From: Ralstonia soli
Lineage (GTDB): Bacteria; Pseudomonadota; Gammaproteobacteria; Burkholderiales; Burkholderiaceae
NCBI RefSeq assembly: GCF_023955655.1
Contig: NZ_JAMXHT010000003.1
Coordinates: forward strand, 248,001 to 312,000
Length of the DNA stretch: 64,000 nt
Direction: 5' to 3'
In this document: positions 20,411 to 30,699 of the stretch, in pieces
How positions within the stretch are numbered: the first letter of the stretch is position 1
Layout of the letters: each line of letters begins with the position of its first letter
The notes under the pieces: model-generated
The model's database searches: none
What the model saw: only the letters and a program-made list of their open reading frames with translations
Told to the model about the DNA's origin: nothing
Made by a program: the position numbers and the translations under genes

Positions 20411-21130
20411 TCAGGCTCCCGTCACGACAATCACGTGCACACGATACGGGCCGTGCGCGCCCAGGACGATGGTCTGCTCGATATCCCCCGTGCGCGACGG
20501 CCCGCTGATGACGTTGGTGGCGCGCGGCAGTTCGCCCCGCTCCGCGCGCATCAGCGCATACGCCGCTTCCAGATCGGCGACGATGCGCGACTGCGGCACC
20601 ACGGCGATATGCGTCTCGGGCAGCAGCGCGGTCGAGGCAACGTTCTCTGGCCCCGACAGCAACATCAGCGAACCCGTCTCGGCAATCGCGCAAAAGCAAC
20701 CCGTCACGCCGACCAGATCACCATGTTCCCGATCGGCCTGCGGTTCGCGCTGCGGTGGGCGGAATTCGACGCTGATGCCGGCAGCCGCCCAGTCGAGCGA
20801 TTGCAGCGTGGTCCAGGCTACGGCCTGCGGCTTGAGGCTCAGGCCCGACAGATAGCGGCCAACGGCGGCCGGAACGTCGGCCAGCGCGGCGACCGTATCG
20901 AGGGTGGACGCCATCTTCAGCGCCTGCTCGGCGAAGTGAGCCGCGAGATCTTCCGGCACCGGCGGGCGCGGACCGGCCGGATGGCGCGCCAGATAGTCGG
21001 CGACGGCGTCGCGTTCACCCTGCGTCGGCTGCTCGGGACGATGCTGCGCGTTGCGGATGCGCGCGAAGATGGCATCGCGTGCGCGGGTCGTGTCGAGCGG
21101 GTCGGCGGGGGTGTCCGGTCGTGTATCCAT
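20411..21130 (-). CDS. lutC: LutC/YkgG family protein (LUD domain), orphan
   Basis: LutC is a subunit of the LutABC iron-sulfur L-lactate oxidation complex. The 239-residue protein carries an LUD domain with TGCFCAIAETGSLMLLSGPENVAST at about residues 133-158 and the C-terminal VVPQSRIVADLEAAY and GAHGPYRVHVIVV. lutA and lutB are not beside it: pncB lies upstream and an antiporter downstream. Start MDTRPDTPADPL chosen over an upstream ATG (16 extra residues). It may work with lutAB encoded elsewhere or have another role. Confidence 0.82.
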   Translation of the reverse strand: MDTRPDTPADPLDTTRARDAIFARIRNAQHRPEQPTQGERDAVADYLARHPAGPRPPVPEDLAAHFAEQALKMASTLDTVAALADVPAAVGRYLSGLSLKPQAVAWTTLQSLDWAAAGISVEFRPPQREPQADREHGDLVGVTGCFCAIAETGSLMLLSGPENVASTALLPETHIAVVPQSRIVADLEAAYALMRAERGELPRATNVISGPSRTGDIEQTIVLGAHGPYRVHVIVVTGA

Positions 21131-21231
21131 GGCGGCTCCGAAAGATCGGTCGATTATACGAGCCGCCCCACCTGCCAACCCCGCCGCCGCCCGCCGATAC
21201 AGTTGAAACTTATTGCGCAGCCGCGTGAGCC

Positions 21232-22401
21232 TTATTGCACCCCAAAAACCTGCTTGAGATAGGTGAGATAGGCCGGGTCGTCACACATGGTCTTCTCAGG
21301 CGCATCCGACAGCTTGGCGACCGGCTGGCCGTTGCAGCGAACCATCTTGATGACGATCTGCAGCGGCGTGTAGCCAAGATCGTTGGTCAGGTTGGTCCCC
21401 ACGCCAAACGCCAGCTTGCAGCGGCCATGAAAGCGCTCGTACAGGGCGATGACCTTGGGCATGTCGAGGCTGTCGGAGAAGATCAGCGCCTTCGACTTGG
21501 GCTCGGCGCGCATGTCATCGTAGTGCTGGAGCATGCGCTCGCCCCACTCGAACGGGTCGCCGGAGTCATGGCGCACACCGTCGAAGAGCTTGCAGAAGAA
21601 CATGTCGAAATCGCGCAGGAAGGCGTCAAAACCGTAGGTGTCCGACAGCGCGATGCCGAGGTCGCCGCGATATTCCTTGGCCCACGTTTCGAGCGCAAAG
21701 GTCTGCGAATCGCGCAGGCGCGGGCCGAGCGCCTGGCAGGCCTGCAGGTATTCGTGCGCCATGGTGCCCAGCGGCGTCATGCCGTGCTTCATGGCGAAGT
21801 AGACGTTGCTGGTGCCTGCGTATTGGGCGCCGAGTTGGGCGCGCGTCTCCAGCAGAACATGCTCGTGCCACGTATGCGAGAAACGGCGCCGCGAGCCGTA
21901 ATCGGCGATGCGGCACGCCTCCAGGTCCGGCCGCCTGAGTGAGGCCAGCTTCTCCGTCAGGCGGCGCTCGCCTTCGTCCCATTGGGGCTGCGTCTGCGTG
22001 CGGCTGAAATAGACCTCGTTGACGATGGCCAGCACGGGCACCTCGAACATGATCGTGTGCAGCCAAGGCCCCGCGATGACGATCTCGATCTGCCCATCGT
22101 TGCTGGGCGCGGCGCGCACGTCGATGTATTTCTCGTTGAGGTGGAACAAGCCGAGAAAATCGACGAAATCGCTTTTGATGAAACGCAGCCCGCGCAGATA
22201 GTCGAGCTCGGCCTCGGTAAAGCGCAATGTGCACAGATGGCGGATTTCCGCGCGGATCTCGTCGATGAACGGCACCAGGTCGACGCCCGTGTTGCGGCAT
22301 TTGAAGCGGTACTCGACGTGCGCGCCGGGAAAGTGATGCAGCACTACCTGCATCATCGTGAATTTGTACAGATCAGTATCGAGCAGCGAGCGGATGATCA
22401 T
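21232..22401 (-). CDS. pncB: Nicotinate phosphoribosyltransferase
   Basis: Salvages nicotinate to NaMN for NAD synthesis, using PRPP with ATP hydrolysis. The 389-residue protein starts [18 protein letters not shown], a family hallmark, with the autophosphorylated-His region [18 protein letters not shown] and the phosphate-binding [11 protein letters not shown]. An alternative ATG lies seven codons upstream. It is divergent from prfB. lutC follows 101 bp downstream on the same strand. Confidence 0.95.
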   Translation of the reverse strand: MIIRSLLDTDLYKFTMMQVVLHHFPGAHVEYRFKCRNTGVDLVPFIDEIRAEIRHLCTLRFTEAELDYLRGLRFIKSDFVDFLGLFHLNEKYIDVRAAPSNDGQIEIVIAGPWLHTIMFEVPVLAIVNEVYFSRTQTQPQWDEGERRLTEKLASLRRPDLEACRIADYGSRRRFSHTWHEHVLLETRAQLGAQYAGTSNVYFAMKHGMTPLGTMAHEYLQACQALGPRLRDSQTFALETWAKEYRGDLGIALSDTYGFDAFLRDFDMFFCKLFDGVRHDSGDPFEWGERMLQHYDDMRAEPKSKALIFSDSLDMPKVIALYERFHGRCKLAFGVGTNLTNDLGYTPLQIVIKMVRCNGQPVAKLSDAPEKTMCDDPAYLTYLKQVFGVQ

Positions 22402-22537
22402 CTGGGCAACGCCAAAAACCACGGGAAGTGGGCGTCATGCTAACCGAAGCCCGGCCGGGCGCCAGATGGTGCTCACAAATCTCTTCCAGAACGCGGCTTT
22501 TACCGGCCCGCGCAGGCGGGGAACCCCTTGATTCCGC

Positions 22538-22543
22538 TATAAT
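22538..22543 (+). promoter_or_regulatory. Probable -10 element for prfB
   Basis: A perfect TATAAT 30 bp before the prfB start. The -35 region is GC rich with no good hexamer, so promoter strength is uncertain. Confidence 0.35.
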
Positions 22544-22572
22544 TTCCGGTTTCCGACCGGATTTTTTGCACC

Positions 22573-23677
22573 ATGGAAGCAGAACGCCTCAATGCCATCC
22601 AGAACACGTTGGCCGACCTGAAGACGCGCGCCGACGACCTTCGGAGGTATCTTTGACTACGACGTCAAATCTGAACGTCTAGTTGAAGTCGATAAAGAAC
22701 TCGAAAACCCCGAGGTCTGGAACGACCCCAAACGCGCCCAGGATCTGGGCCGCGAGAAGAAGTCGCTGGAAACCGTCGTACTGGCCCTGACCAAGCTCGA
22801 CGCAGACCTCACCGGCGGCGCCGAGCTGTTCGAGCTGGCCCGTGAAGAAGGCGACGACGACACCATCGAAGCCATCGAAGCCGACACCGCCGGCATGCGC
22901 GCCATTGTCGAAGACATGGAATTCCGCCGCATGTTCTCCGGCCCGATGGACGCCGCCAACTGCTTCATCGACATCCAGGCCGGCGCCGGCGGCACCGAGG
23001 CGTGCGACTGGGCATCGATGCTGCTGCGCCAGTACCTGAAGTACTGCGAGCGCAAGGGCTTCAAGACCGAAGTGCTGGAAGAGTCCGAAGGCGACGTCGC
23101 AGGCATCAAGAGCGCGTCGATCAAGGTCGAGGGCGAATATGCATTCGGCTTCCTGCGCACCGAGACCGGCGTGCACCGCCTGGTGCGCAAGTCGCCGTTC
23201 GACTCGGCGGGTGGCCGCCATACGTCGTTCTCGTCGATCTTCGTGTACCCGGAAGTGGATGACTCGATCGAGATCGAGGTCAACCCGGCGGACTTGCGCG
23301 TCGATACGTACCGCGCGTCCGGCGCGGGTGGTCAGCACATCAACAAGACCGATTCGGCCGTGCGGATCACGCACATCCCGACCGGCATCGTCGTGCAGTG
23401 CCAGAACGACCGTTCGCAGCACCGTAACCGTGCCGAGGCGATGACGATGCTGAAATCGCGCCTGTACGAACACGAGCTGCGCAAGCGCCAAGCTGCGGCC
23501 GACGCGCAGGAAGCCGCCAAGACCGACGTGGGCTGGGGACACCAGATCCGCTCGTACGTGCTGGACCAGAGCCGCATCAAGGATCTGCGCACCAACGTGG
23601 AAATTTCCAACACGCAGAAGGTGCTGGACGGCGATCTTGACGCCTTCATCCAGGCCAGCCTGAAGCAAGGCGTCTAA
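22573..23677 (+). CDS. prfB: Peptide chain release factor 2 (programmed +1 frameshift)
   Basis: Recognises UGA and UAA and triggers peptide release. Translation starts at ATG 22573 ([17 protein letters not shown]) and meets an in-frame TGA at codon 28 (22654-22656). A +1 shift on the preceding CTT continues into [17 protein letters not shown] and gives about 367 residues. The RF2 anticodon-like SPF motif ([11 protein letters not shown]) and the catalytic GGQ ([12 protein letters not shown]) are present. Frameshifting lets low RF2 levels raise RF2 synthesis. Coordinates span both frames. Confidence 0.96.
22642..22656 (+). promoter_or_regulatory. prfB programmed frameshift signal
   Basis: Internal Shine-Dalgarno-like CGGAGG (22642-22647), then TAT, slippery CTT (22651-22653) and stop TGA followed by C (22654-22657). 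This is the classic RF2 recoding signal; the spacing from SD-like element to the slip codon is the 3 nt known from E. coli. Confidence 0.93.
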
Positions 23678-23699
23678 CCCCGCGACGGAGCCGATCCTC

Positions 23700-24440
23700 A
23701 TGGCAGACACGTCCCTGTTCATCCTGACCGGTGCCTCGCGCGGCCTGGGTGCCGCGCTGGCCCAGGCGTTGATGCGCCCCGGCCATCGCCTGATCTGCGT
23801 GGCACGCAGCGACAACGCCGAGTTGCACGCGCAGGCCGCCGCTGCAGGCGTGACGCTCGACTGGCACCAGGTCGACCTGACCGACGCGCACGCCGCCGAG
23901 GCCTGGATGACCAAGACGCTGGCCGCCCTGCCCGCTTTTGCGAACGTCACGCTGGTGCTCAACGCCGGTGCGGTCGAGCCGATCGGCACCATCGACACGC
24001 TGCGCGCCGACGCGCTGCTGCCGCATCTGCAACTGAACCTGGCCGGCCCGATGGCGCTGACCGCTGCCTTGCTGCGCGGCACCGCCGGCTGGGGTGCACA
24101 GCGCCGCGTGCTGGCGATCTCGTCGGGCGCTGCGCGCCGGCCGATCGCCGGTTGGGCTGCGTACTGCACGGGTAAGGCCGGGCTCGACATGTTCGTGCGC
24201 GCCATCAACGCGGATGGCGACGCCAGCGTGCGCGCCGTGGCGCTGGCCCCGGGCGTAATCGACACCGACATGCAACGCACCATCCGTGGCGCCGACTTTG
24301 CCGGCGTGCAGCGCTTCCGCGATCTGCACGCGCATGGCGAGCTGGTCTCGCCGCAAGACGCCGCCGCGCGCATCGCCGCTTACCTCGTCCGCCCCGACTT
24401 TGGCGCGACCGAAATCGACGACCTGCGCAACTACGCCTGA
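23700..24440 (+). CDS. Short-chain dehydrogenase/reductase (SDR)
   Basis: Classical SDR of 246 residues with the cofactor motif TGASRGLG (about 10-17), NAG (LNAGAVEP) and the catalytic Ser and YxxxK in ISSGAARRPIAGWAAYCTGK. It resembles the sepiapterin reductase / YueD branch, but the substrate is unknown. It lies 22 bp after prfB and 24 bp before lysS in the same direction, so it is probably part of a prfB-SDR-lysS transcript. Confidence 0.88.
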   Translation: MADTSLFILTGASRGLGAALAQALMRPGHRLICVARSDNAELHAQAAAAGVTLDWHQVDLTDAHAAEAWMTKTLAALPAFANVTLVLNAGAVEPIGTIDTLRADALLPHLQLNLAGPMALTAALLRGTAGWGAQRRVLAISSGAARRPIAGWAAYCTGKAGLDMFVRAINADGDASVRAVALAPGVIDTDMQRTIRGADFAGVQRFRDLHAHGELVSPQDAAARIAAYLVRPDFGATEIDDLRNYA

Positions 24441-24464
24441 TACGACATTCCTTTCATCACCACC

Positions 24465-26003
24465 ATGACCGAACAGAACAACCCGGCCGAATCGAACGCC
24501 GCTGTCCCCGCGCAAGATGACAACAAGATCATCGCCGAGCGCCGCGAGAAGCTGGCCGAGATCCGCCAGCAAGGCGTCGCCTTCCCCAATGATTTCCGCC
24601 CGACGCACCACGCTGGCGATCTGCACGCCAGGTACGACGCGCTCGAACAGGCTGCACTGGAAGCCGAACCGGTGCAGGTTGCCGTGGCCGGCCGCATGAT
24701 GCTCAAGCGCGTGATGGGCAAGGCCAGCTTTGCCACCGTGCAGGACAGCACCGACCGCATCCAGTTCTACATCAGCCGCGACGCGGTGGGCGAAGACGTC
24801 TACGCCAGCTTCAAGAAGTGGGACCTTGGCGACATCGTGGCCGCGCGCGGCACGCTGATGAAGACCAAGACGGGCGAACTGTCGGTGGCCGTGACGGAAC
24901 TGCGTTTGCTATCGAAGAGCCTGCGCCCGCTTCCGGGCGACTTCTATGGTTTGGCCGATCAGGAAGTGAAGTATCGCCAGCGCTATGTCGACCTGATCGT
25001 CTCGAAGGAAACGCGCGACACCTTCCGCGCCCGCACCAAGGCCATGGCCTCGCTGCGCAACTTCATGGCCGGCAATGGCTTCATGGAAGTTGAAACGCCG
25101 ATGCTGCACCCGATTCCGGGCGGCGCCGCGGCCAAGCCGTTCATCACGCACCACAACGCGCTGGACATGCAGATGTTCCTGCGCATCGCGCCGGAGCTGT
25201 ACCTCAAGCGCCTGATCGTCGGCGGCTTTGATCGCGTGTTCGAAATCAACCGCAACTTCCGTAACGAAGGGGTGAGCCCGCGCCACAACCCCGAGTTCAC
25301 GATGATGGAGTTCTACGCGGCCTACACGGACTACCGCTGGCTGATGGACTTCACCGAACAGCTGATCCGCCAGGCCGCCATCGACGCCTCGGGCACTGCC
25401 ACGCTGACGTATCAAGGCCGCGAACTGGATCTGTCCAAGCCGTTCCACCGCCTGACGATCTGCCAAGCGATCCAGAAGTACGCGCCGCACTACACCGACG
25501 CGCAACTGGCCGACGTCGACTTCCTCCGCGCCGAGTTGAAGAAGTTCAAGATCGACACCAATGCGCCGCAGTTCCTGAACGCCGGCGTGGGCACGCTGCA
25601 ATTGGTGCTGTTTGAAGAGACGGCCGAGTCGCAACTGTGGGAGCCGACCTTCATCATCGACTACCCGGTCGAGGTCTCGCCGCTGGCGCGCGCATCGGAC
25701 ACGCAGCCGGGCATCACCGAGCGCTTCGAGTTGTTCATCACCGGCCGCGAAATCGCCAACGGCTTCTCGGAACTGAATGACGCTGAAGACCAGGCCGAGC
25801 GCTTCCGCAAGCAGGTCGAGCAGAAGGATGCGGGTGACGAAGAAGCCATGTTCTACGACGCCGACTACATCCGCGCGCTGGAATACGGCATGCCCCCGAC
25901 GGGGGGCTGCGGCATCGGCATCGACCGCCTGGTCATGCTGCTGACCGACAGCCCGAACATCCGGGACGTGATCCTCTTCCCGCACCTGCGCCGCGAAGAC
26001 TGA
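24465..26003 (+). CDS. lysS: Lysyl-tRNA synthetase, class II
   Basis: Charges tRNA-Lys. The 512-residue protein has an N-terminal OB-fold anticodon-binding domain (about 60-170) and the class II motifs: motif 1 around [16 protein letters not shown], motif 2 [20 protein letters not shown], and motif 3 [18 protein letters not shown]. It is full length. It follows prfB as in E. coli and many other proteobacteria, here with an SDR gene between. An intrinsic terminator follows. Confidence 0.97.
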   Translation: MTEQNNPAESNAAVPAQDDNKIIAERREKLAEIRQQGVAFPNDFRPTHHAGDLHARYDALEQAALEAEPVQVAVAGRMMLKRVMGKASFATVQDSTDRIQFYISRDAVGEDVYASFKKWDLGDIVAARGTLMKTKTGELSVAVTELRLLSKSLRPLPGDFYGLADQEVKYRQRYVDLIVSKETRDTFRARTKAMASLRNFMAGNGFMEVETPMLHPIPGGAAAKPFITHHNALDMQMFLRIAPELYLKRLIVGGFDRVFEINRNFRNEGVSPRHNPEFTMMEFYAAYTDYRWLMDFTEQLIRQAAIDASGTATLTYQGRELDLSKPFHRLTICQAIQKYAPHYTDAQLADVDFLRAELKKFKIDTNAPQFLNAGVGTLQLVLFEETAESQLWEPTFIIDYPVEVSPLARASDTQPGITERFELFITGREIANGFSELNDAEDQAERFRKQVEQKDAGDEEAMFYDADYIRALEYGMPPTGGCGIGIDRLVMLLTDSPNIRDVILFPHLRRED

Positions 26004-26024
26004 TCGTCGGGAAATCCGGACAGC

Positions 26025-26052
26025 AAAAACGCCCCTTCGGGGGCGTTTTTTT
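26025..26052 (+). terminator. Intrinsic terminator after lysS
   Basis: Stem CGCCCC / GGGGCG (26030-26035 and 26040-26045) with loop TTCG, flanked by five A on the left and seven T on the right. Confidence 0.88.
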
Positions 26053-26264
26053 ATTGGGCGTACGGGCGCAATTCACGCGCCTACCCCCGCGATTTGTAAC
26101 ATCCCCCCGGTTTCACAATGCGTATTGAAACGCCCTAACCGACTGATTTTTAATAGAAAAACCGGACTACAGATGCTTACAAATTAAAACGGCATCCGTC
26201 TGGGTGATGGACCACACTGTGATCATCAAAGGGCCGAGCCAATCACGGCCGCAGGAGAGCGACG

Positions 26265-27011
26265 ATGAACAACAACATCCAATCGAATCAAGGTCAGCAA
26301 TATGGCGGCACGTCGCCGGGGCAGGTGCCTCCGTCGTCGCGACGCATGCATCCGCTGATGACCGCGGCAGCCGTCGCCGTGATCATCGCCAGCCTCACGG
26401 CGGTGGCCGCCATCACGGGCGTGTTGCCGACATCGAAGGCGACGCAGGGTAGCACCGATCCGAATGTCGCCGCGCAATCGGCAACGGCGGCGCCCGGCCC
26501 TTCCACGGCGCCGATGGCCTTGGCCGCGCCAGGCCAGACGACGCAGCCAAATCAAGCCGCACCGTATCCGGCACAGAACGTGGCACCGCCGCCCTCGCCT
26601 GCGCGCCAGCCGGCTTATGCAGAACGCGCTCCGTCGACCAGCCCGCATTACGCACAAACGCAGCCGCGCCAATCGGCCAGTCCGTATGCCGGCCATGTCA
26701 CATCGATCACCCCGATCACGACGCAAGGCAAGGAAACTGGCCTGGGCATGATCGGCGGTGCGGTGGTGGGTGGCTTGCTGGGTAACCAGATCGGCCGCGG
26801 CAATGGCCGCACGCTGGCCACGGTTGGTGGCGCGGTGGCAGGTGGCTACGGCGGCCATGTGGCGGAAAACTACTACAGCCGTGACACCCAGTACCGCGTA
26901 AACGTGCGCATGGACAACGGCACGAACCGCAGCTTCACGTACAAGGCGGCACCGGGCTTCCAACCGGGCGAGCGCGTGCATATCGAGAACGGCACGCTGG
27001 TAGCCGGCTGA
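26265..27011 (+). CDS. Glycine-zipper 2TM domain envelope protein
   Basis: 248 residues: cytoplasmic N-terminus, one hydrophobic helix (about 29-51, LMTAAAVAVIIASLTAVAAITGVL), a Pro/Ala/Gln-rich linker, then a glycine-zipper segment (about 161-205, GLGMIGGAVVGGLLGNQIGRG and LATVGGAVAGGYGGH) of the 17-kDa surface antigen type, and a C-terminal beta segment (YRVNVRMDNGTNRSFTY). Such proteins sit in the inner or outer membrane; the role is unknown. The SD CAGGAGAG precedes the ATG. It stands alone between two terminators. Confidence 0.88.
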   Translation: MNNNIQSNQGQQYGGTSPGQVPPSSRRMHPLMTAAAVAVIIASLTAVAAITGVLPTSKATQGSTDPNVAAQSATAAPGPSTAPMALAAPGQTTQPNQAAPYPAQNVAPPPSPARQPAYAERAPSTSPHYAQTQPRQSASPYAGHVTSITPITTQGKETGLGMIGGAVVGGLLGNQIGRGNGRTLATVGGAVAGGYGGHVAENYYSRDTQYRVNVRMDNGTNRSFTYKAAPGFQPGERVHIENGTLVAG

Positions 27012-27036
27012 TCCAGCATCGGCTTCGCCCCAAAAG

Positions 27037-27063
27037 AAAAACCGGCCTTCGGGCCGGTTTTTT
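27037..27063. terminator. Bidirectional terminator between the glycine-zipper gene and iscX
   Basis: Stem CCGGCC / GGCCGG (27042-27047 and 27052-27057), loop TTCG, with A-run on the left and T-run on the right. It can end both the plus-strand gene and the minus-strand isc operon. Confidence 0.87.
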
Positions 27064-27090
27064 CATGCGTGCGCAATGCAGCAGGCGCGC

Positions 27091-27285
27091 TTATTCCGCT
27101 TCATCGATCCACGCTTGCTGGATCGCTTCGAGAAACTTCTCGCCACCGCGCTTGTGGTCGTCGTCAAAACCGTCGAGGCTGACGACCTTGTTGTGCAGAT
27201 CGACGAAGTTCAGGCGCGTCGGGTCGACGTCGGGGTACTTGTCGTACAGCGCTTCCGCGATCTGCTGGATGTCGTTCCATTTCAT
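27091..27285 (-). CDS. iscX: IscX (YfhJ), Fe-S assembly adaptor
   Basis: Small acidic protein that binds IscS and may regulate iron delivery. The 64-residue sequence MKWNDIQQIAEALYDKYPDVDP...FVDLH is the IscX family signature. It is the last gene of the isc operon, 3 bp after fdx. Confidence 0.95.
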   Translation of the reverse strand: MKWNDIQQIAEALYDKYPDVDPTRLNFVDLHNKVVSLDGFDDDHKRGGEKFLEAIQQAWIDEAE

Positions 27286-27288
27286 GGC

Positions 27289-27627
27289 TCAATGACCTTC
27301 CTTGGCGTGGTTGATCGTGTACTTCGGGATCTCGATGGTCAGGTCTTCGTCCGTCACCTTGGCCTGGCACGACAGGCGCGAGTTCGGCTCCAGGCCCCAC
27401 GCCTTGTCGAGCAGATCCTCTTCCTTCTCGGAGGCCTCATCCAGCGAATCAAAGCCTTCGCGCACGATCACGTGGCAGGTGGTGCAGGCGCACGACTTTT
27501 CGCACGCGTGTTCGATCTCGATGTCGGCGCCCAGCAGCGCGTCGCAGATGGTCGTGCCGGTCTTGGCTTCGATCACGGCCCCTTCCGGGCAGTATTCGAC
27601 ATGAGGAAGGACAACGATTTGTGGCAT
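27289..27627 (-). CDS. fdx: ISC-type [2Fe-2S] ferredoxin
   Basis: Electron donor for Fe-S cluster assembly. The 112-residue protein has ligands in HACEKSCACTTC (Cys at positions 42, 48 and 51 of the Cx5Cx2C pattern) and a final Cys in RLSCQA (about 87). The start MPQIVVLPH was chosen because the long open frame upstream overlaps hscA in another frame. Typical length for adrenodoxin-type Fdx. Between hscA and iscX. Confidence 0.95.
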   Translation of the reverse strand: MPQIVVLPHVEYCPEGAVIEAKTGTTICDALLGADIEIEHACEKSCACTTCHVIVREGFDSLDEASEKEEDLLDKAWGLEPNSRLSCQAKVTDEDLTIEIPKYTINHAKEGH

Positions 27628-27670
27628 GCAGAAACTCGTTCGATAAGTGTGTTGGGGGCGCGATCGGCGA

Positions 27671-29536
27671 TCAGCCGAGCTCCTCGATTCGTTTGCCGGC
27701 GAGCGCCTTGCGGATGCCGCGGTCCATGCGGCGCGCGGCGAATTCGTCGGTGCCGTGCGACAGCGCATCGACGGCATCCTTGATGGCGCGGTGGTCTTCG
27801 CCCTGCATGGTGGCACGCAGTGCGGCGATCTCGGTGTCGATGGCGGCGCGCTCTTCCGCCGAAAGCAGATCGCCATCGGCCGCCAGCGCCTGCGACAGCG
27901 CTTCGAGCAGGCGTTCGCCCTCGACGCGCTCCTCGGCCAGCGCGCGGCGGCGCATGTCGTCTTCAGCCGATTGGAAGCCTTCCTGCAGCATGCGCGCGAT
28001 GTCGTCATCAGCGAGCCCGTACGACGGCTTCACGGTGATCGACGCTTCCACGCCCGACACCGTTTCACGTGCAGCCACCGACAGCAGGCCATCGGCGTCC
28101 ACCTGATACGTCACGCGGATGCGGGCAGCGCCGGCCACCATCGGCGGAATGCCGCGCAGCTCGAAACGCGCCAGCGAGCGGCAGTCGCTCGCCAGCTCGC
28201 GCTCGCCCTGCAGCACGTGGATCGCCATGGCGGTCTGGCCATCCTTGAAGGTGGTGAACTCCTGCGCGCGCGCCACGGGGATCGTGCTGTTGCGCGGGAT
28301 GATCTTCTCGACCAGGCCGCCCATCGTCTCCACGCCCAGCGACAGCGGGATCACGTCGAGCAGCAGCCAGTCTTCGCCCGGCGCACGATTACCGGCCAGC
28401 AGATTCGCCTGCATGGCCGCGCCGATGGCGACCACCTGATCGGGGTCGAGGTTTGTCAACGGTGTACGGCCGAACAGTTGACCGACCGCGCGGCGGATGA
28501 TCGGCATGCGCGTCGCGCCACCCACCAACACCACACCCTTGACCTCTTCTACGGTGACCCCCGCATCGCGCAGCGCGCGGCGTACCGGCGACAGCGTCTT
28601 CTGCACGAGAGTGGCCGTCAGCTCAGCAAACGTCTCGGCGCTCAGCTCAAGATGCACAGTCTCGCCGGTGGAGAGCATCGCGTCGATCTCGGTGCTGTCG
28701 GCGCTGGAGAGCCACTCCTTGGCCGCGCGCGCCTTGTTCAGCAGCAGGCGGGTGTCTTCGGCAGACAGCGGCTGCAGGCCGGCCTGCTCGACGATCCAGC
28801 ACACGATCCGCTGGTCGAAGTCATCACCGCCTAGCGCGGAATCGCCACCCGTCGACATCACCTCGAATACGCCCTTGGTGAGCTTGAGCACGGAGATATC
28901 GAACGTGCCGCCACCGAGGTCATACACGGCGTAGACGCCCTCGGCCGCGTTGTCCAGGCCATACGCGATGGCCGCGGCGGTCGGTTCGTTCAGCAGGCGC
29001 AGCACGTTCAGGCCGGCCAGCTTGGCGGCGTCCTTCGTGGCCTGGCGCTGCGCATCGTCAAAGTACGCCGGCACGGTAATCACGGCGCCGACGAGCTCAT
29101 CGCCGAGCGTGTCTTCGGCGCGCTGGCGCAACGTGGCCAGGATCTCCGCCGACACCTCCACCGGGCTCTTCACGCCGGCCACGGTCTTCAGTTGCACCAT
29201 GCCGGGCGCATCGACAAAGTCGTACGGCGTGTTCTCGATGTGGGCAACGTCCTTCAGGCCACGGCCCATGAAGCGCTTGACCGAGATGATGGTGTTTTTC
29301 GGATCACGCACGGCCTCGGCCTGGGCCTTGTAGCCGATATGCGCACCGCCGGCGGCCAGGTAGCGCACCACCGAGGGCAGCAGCGGACGGCCCTGGTCGT
29401 CGGGCAGCACTTCCGGCACGCTGCTGCGTACCGACGCCACCAGCGAGTTGGTTGTACCCAGGTCGATGCCCACCGCCAGGCGGCGCTGGTGCGGTGCAGG
29501 CGATTCGCCCGGTTCAGAAATCTGCAGTAAAGCCAT
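27671..29536 (-). CDS. hscA: Fe-S chaperone HscA (Hsp70 family)
   Basis: Specialised Hsp70 that, with HscB, helps move clusters from IscU to acceptors using ATP. The 621-residue protein has the actin-like ATPase ([38 protein letters not shown]) and a substrate-binding domain from about 390. HscA-type length, without the EEVD tail. 19 bp after hscB. Confidence 0.96.
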   Translation of the reverse strand: MALLQISEPGESPAPHQRRLAVGIDLGTTNSLVASVRSSVPEVLPDDQGRPLLPSVVRYLAAGGAHIGYKAQAEAVRDPKNTIISVKRFMGRGLKDVAHIENTPYDFVDAPGMVQLKTVAGVKSPVEVSAEILATLRQRAEDTLGDELVGAVITVPAYFDDAQRQATKDAAKLAGLNVLRLLNEPTAAAIAYGLDNAAEGVYAVYDLGGGTFDISVLKLTKGVFEVMSTGGDSALGGDDFDQRIVCWIVEQAGLQPLSAEDTRLLLNKARAAKEWLSSADSTEIDAMLSTGETVHLELSAETFAELTATLVQKTLSPVRRALRDAGVTVEEVKGVVLVGGATRMPIIRRAVGQLFGRTPLTNLDPDQVVAIGAAMQANLLAGNRAPGEDWLLLDVIPLSLGVETMGGLVEKIIPRNSTIPVARAQEFTTFKDGQTAMAIHVLQGERELASDCRSLARFELRGIPPMVAGAARIRVTYQVDADGLLSVAARETVSGVEASITVKPSYGLADDDIARMLQEGFQSAEDDMRRRALAEERVEGERLLEALSQALAADGDLLSAEERAAIDTEIAALRATMQGEDHRAIKDAVDALSHGTDEFAARRMDRGIRKALAGKRIEELG

Positions 29537-29555
29537 GGGGTCTCTCGTGTTGGTT

Positions 29556-30083
29556 CTAGTCTTCCAGACGGTCGATGGCCTCGGCGGTGTCGCGCTCGAT
29601 CTTCTCGATGAACATCAACTGGCGTACGGCGTCGGCGGCTGCAGCCTGATTGCCGTCGCCATTGAGCAAGCCAGCCAGTGCGGCGTAACGCGCGCGCTTT
29701 TCTTTGCGCAGCATGCCGAGCAGGTCATCCAGCGCATCCACGTTGCGCTCGGACTTGGCGTCCCCCAGTGCTTCGCGCCACTCCATCTGCTGCATCAGGA
29801 ACGCAGGCGGCATGGCCGTGTTGTTCTCGGCCTGCACATCGATACCGCGCAGATGCAGCAGATACGTGGCGCGCTTGAGCGGGTCGCGCAGCATCTGATA
29901 CGCCTCGTTGGCACGCGTGGCCCATTGCATGGCGACACGGCGCTCGGCGTCGCCCGCGTGTGCGTAGCGATCCGGATGCGCCTGCGACTGCACCGTGCGG
30001 TACGCAGCGTTCAACGCGTCGTCGTCGACCTCGAAGTGCTCGGGCAGGCCGAAGAGGGAGAAATGCGTATCGCCTGAATTCAT
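29556..30083 (-). CDS. hscB: Co-chaperone HscB (J-protein)
   Basis: J-domain co-chaperone that binds IscU and activates HscA. The 175-residue protein has an N-terminal J domain with the HPD motif ([10 protein letters not shown]) and a C-terminal IscU-binding domain. The start before [16 protein letters not shown] was chosen; the extra upstream 17 residues lie in the gap after DUF3565. Between the DUF3565 gene and hscA. Confidence 0.94.
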   Translation of the reverse strand: MNSGDTHFSLFGLPEHFEVDDDALNAAYRTVQSQAHPDRYAHAGDAERRVAMQWATRANEAYQMLRDPLKRATYLLHLRGIDVQAENNTAMPPAFLMQQMEWREALGDAKSERNVDALDDLLGMLRKEKRARYAALAGLLNGDGNQAAAADAVRQLMFIEKIERDTAEAIDRLED

Positions 30084-30130
30084 GAATAAAAAAAGCGGCC
30101 GTGCCGCCTCGTGTTCCTTACCTGATCGGC

Positions 30131-30361
30131 TCACCCTCGCGGCTCACCCCGATCGCACTTCAGGCATTCCACCACCACGCCGATCTTGCTGGCACGCCCG
30201 GCTTCGGTTTCAGTCCAGGGCCGCTGCTGCCAGGGCGGATCGTGGCGCATGTGCTGCCCGTGTCCGCAAGCGAGACGGGCGACCCAGTGGCCCTCCTCGT
30301 CCCGCTCGAAACCGACAATCGACTGCTTCAAATGGCCCCGCTCACACGCGGAACGATTCAC
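30131..30361 (-). CDS. DUF3565 family small protein inside the isc operon
   Basis: 76 residues containing the DUF3565 core: [30 protein letters not shown] and a C-terminal CLKC pair. The CGHxxHxRH and CxxC groups look like a small zinc or metal site; function unknown. Its proposed ATG overlaps the 3' end of iscA by about 20 bp; a shorter start near residue 11-13 is possible. It is embedded between iscA and hscB in the same direction, suggesting a link to iron-sulfur or metal handling, by context only. Confidence 0.75.
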   Translation of the reverse strand: MNRSACERGHLKQSIVGFERDEEGHWVARLACGHGQHMRHDPPWQQRPWTETEAGRASKIGVVVECLKCDRGEPRG

Positions 30362-30662
30362 CGCAGCCGCACTCGTCCTTCACGTTCGGATTGTTGAACT
30401 TGAAGCCTTCGTTCAATCCTTCGCGTGCGAAGTCCAACTCGGTGCCATCGATGTACGGCAGGCTCTTCGGATCGACGATCACCTTGACGCCATTGGATTC
30501 GAACACCTGATCTTCGGGGGCAATCTCGTCCGCGTACTCGAGCTTGTACGCCAGGCCCGAGCAACCGGTGGTCTTCACGCCCACGCGCAGGCCCACGCCC
30601 TTGCCACGGCGGGTCAGGTAGCGGGAAACGTGCTGCGCGGCCTTGTCGGTCAGGGTGATCAT
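30342..30662 (-). CDS. iscA: A-type Fe-S carrier IscA
   Basis: Carrier or iron donor in Fe-S cluster assembly. The 106-residue protein starts [12 protein letters not shown] and has the three conserved cysteines: TTGCSGLAY (Cys34) and CGCGESF (Cys98 and Cys100). 37 bp after iscU. Overlaps the DUF3565 gene downstream. Confidence 0.96.
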   Translation of the reverse strand: MITLTDKAAQHVSRYLTRRGKGVGLRVGVKTTGCSGLAYKLEYADEIAPEDQVFESNGVKVIVDPKSLPYIDGTELDFAREGLNEGFKFNNPNVKDECGCGESFRV

Positions 30663-30699
30663 GCGACTTCCTCTTCTTCTAACCTTCTAACGATCCGGC

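Noticed and set aside
22679-24373. 564-codon minus-strand frame opposite prfB and the SDR gene
   Set aside because: Antisense shadow of two well-supported genes; the translation has no recognised motif.
26110-26131. GTTTCA/TGAAAC inverted repeat upstream of the glycine-zipper gene
   Set aside because: Only a 6-bp stem with a 10-nt loop; common by chance, and no T-run or known operator match.
28950-29530. Plus-strand frames opposite hscA
   Set aside because: Shadow frames of the Hsp70 gene; no independent evidence.
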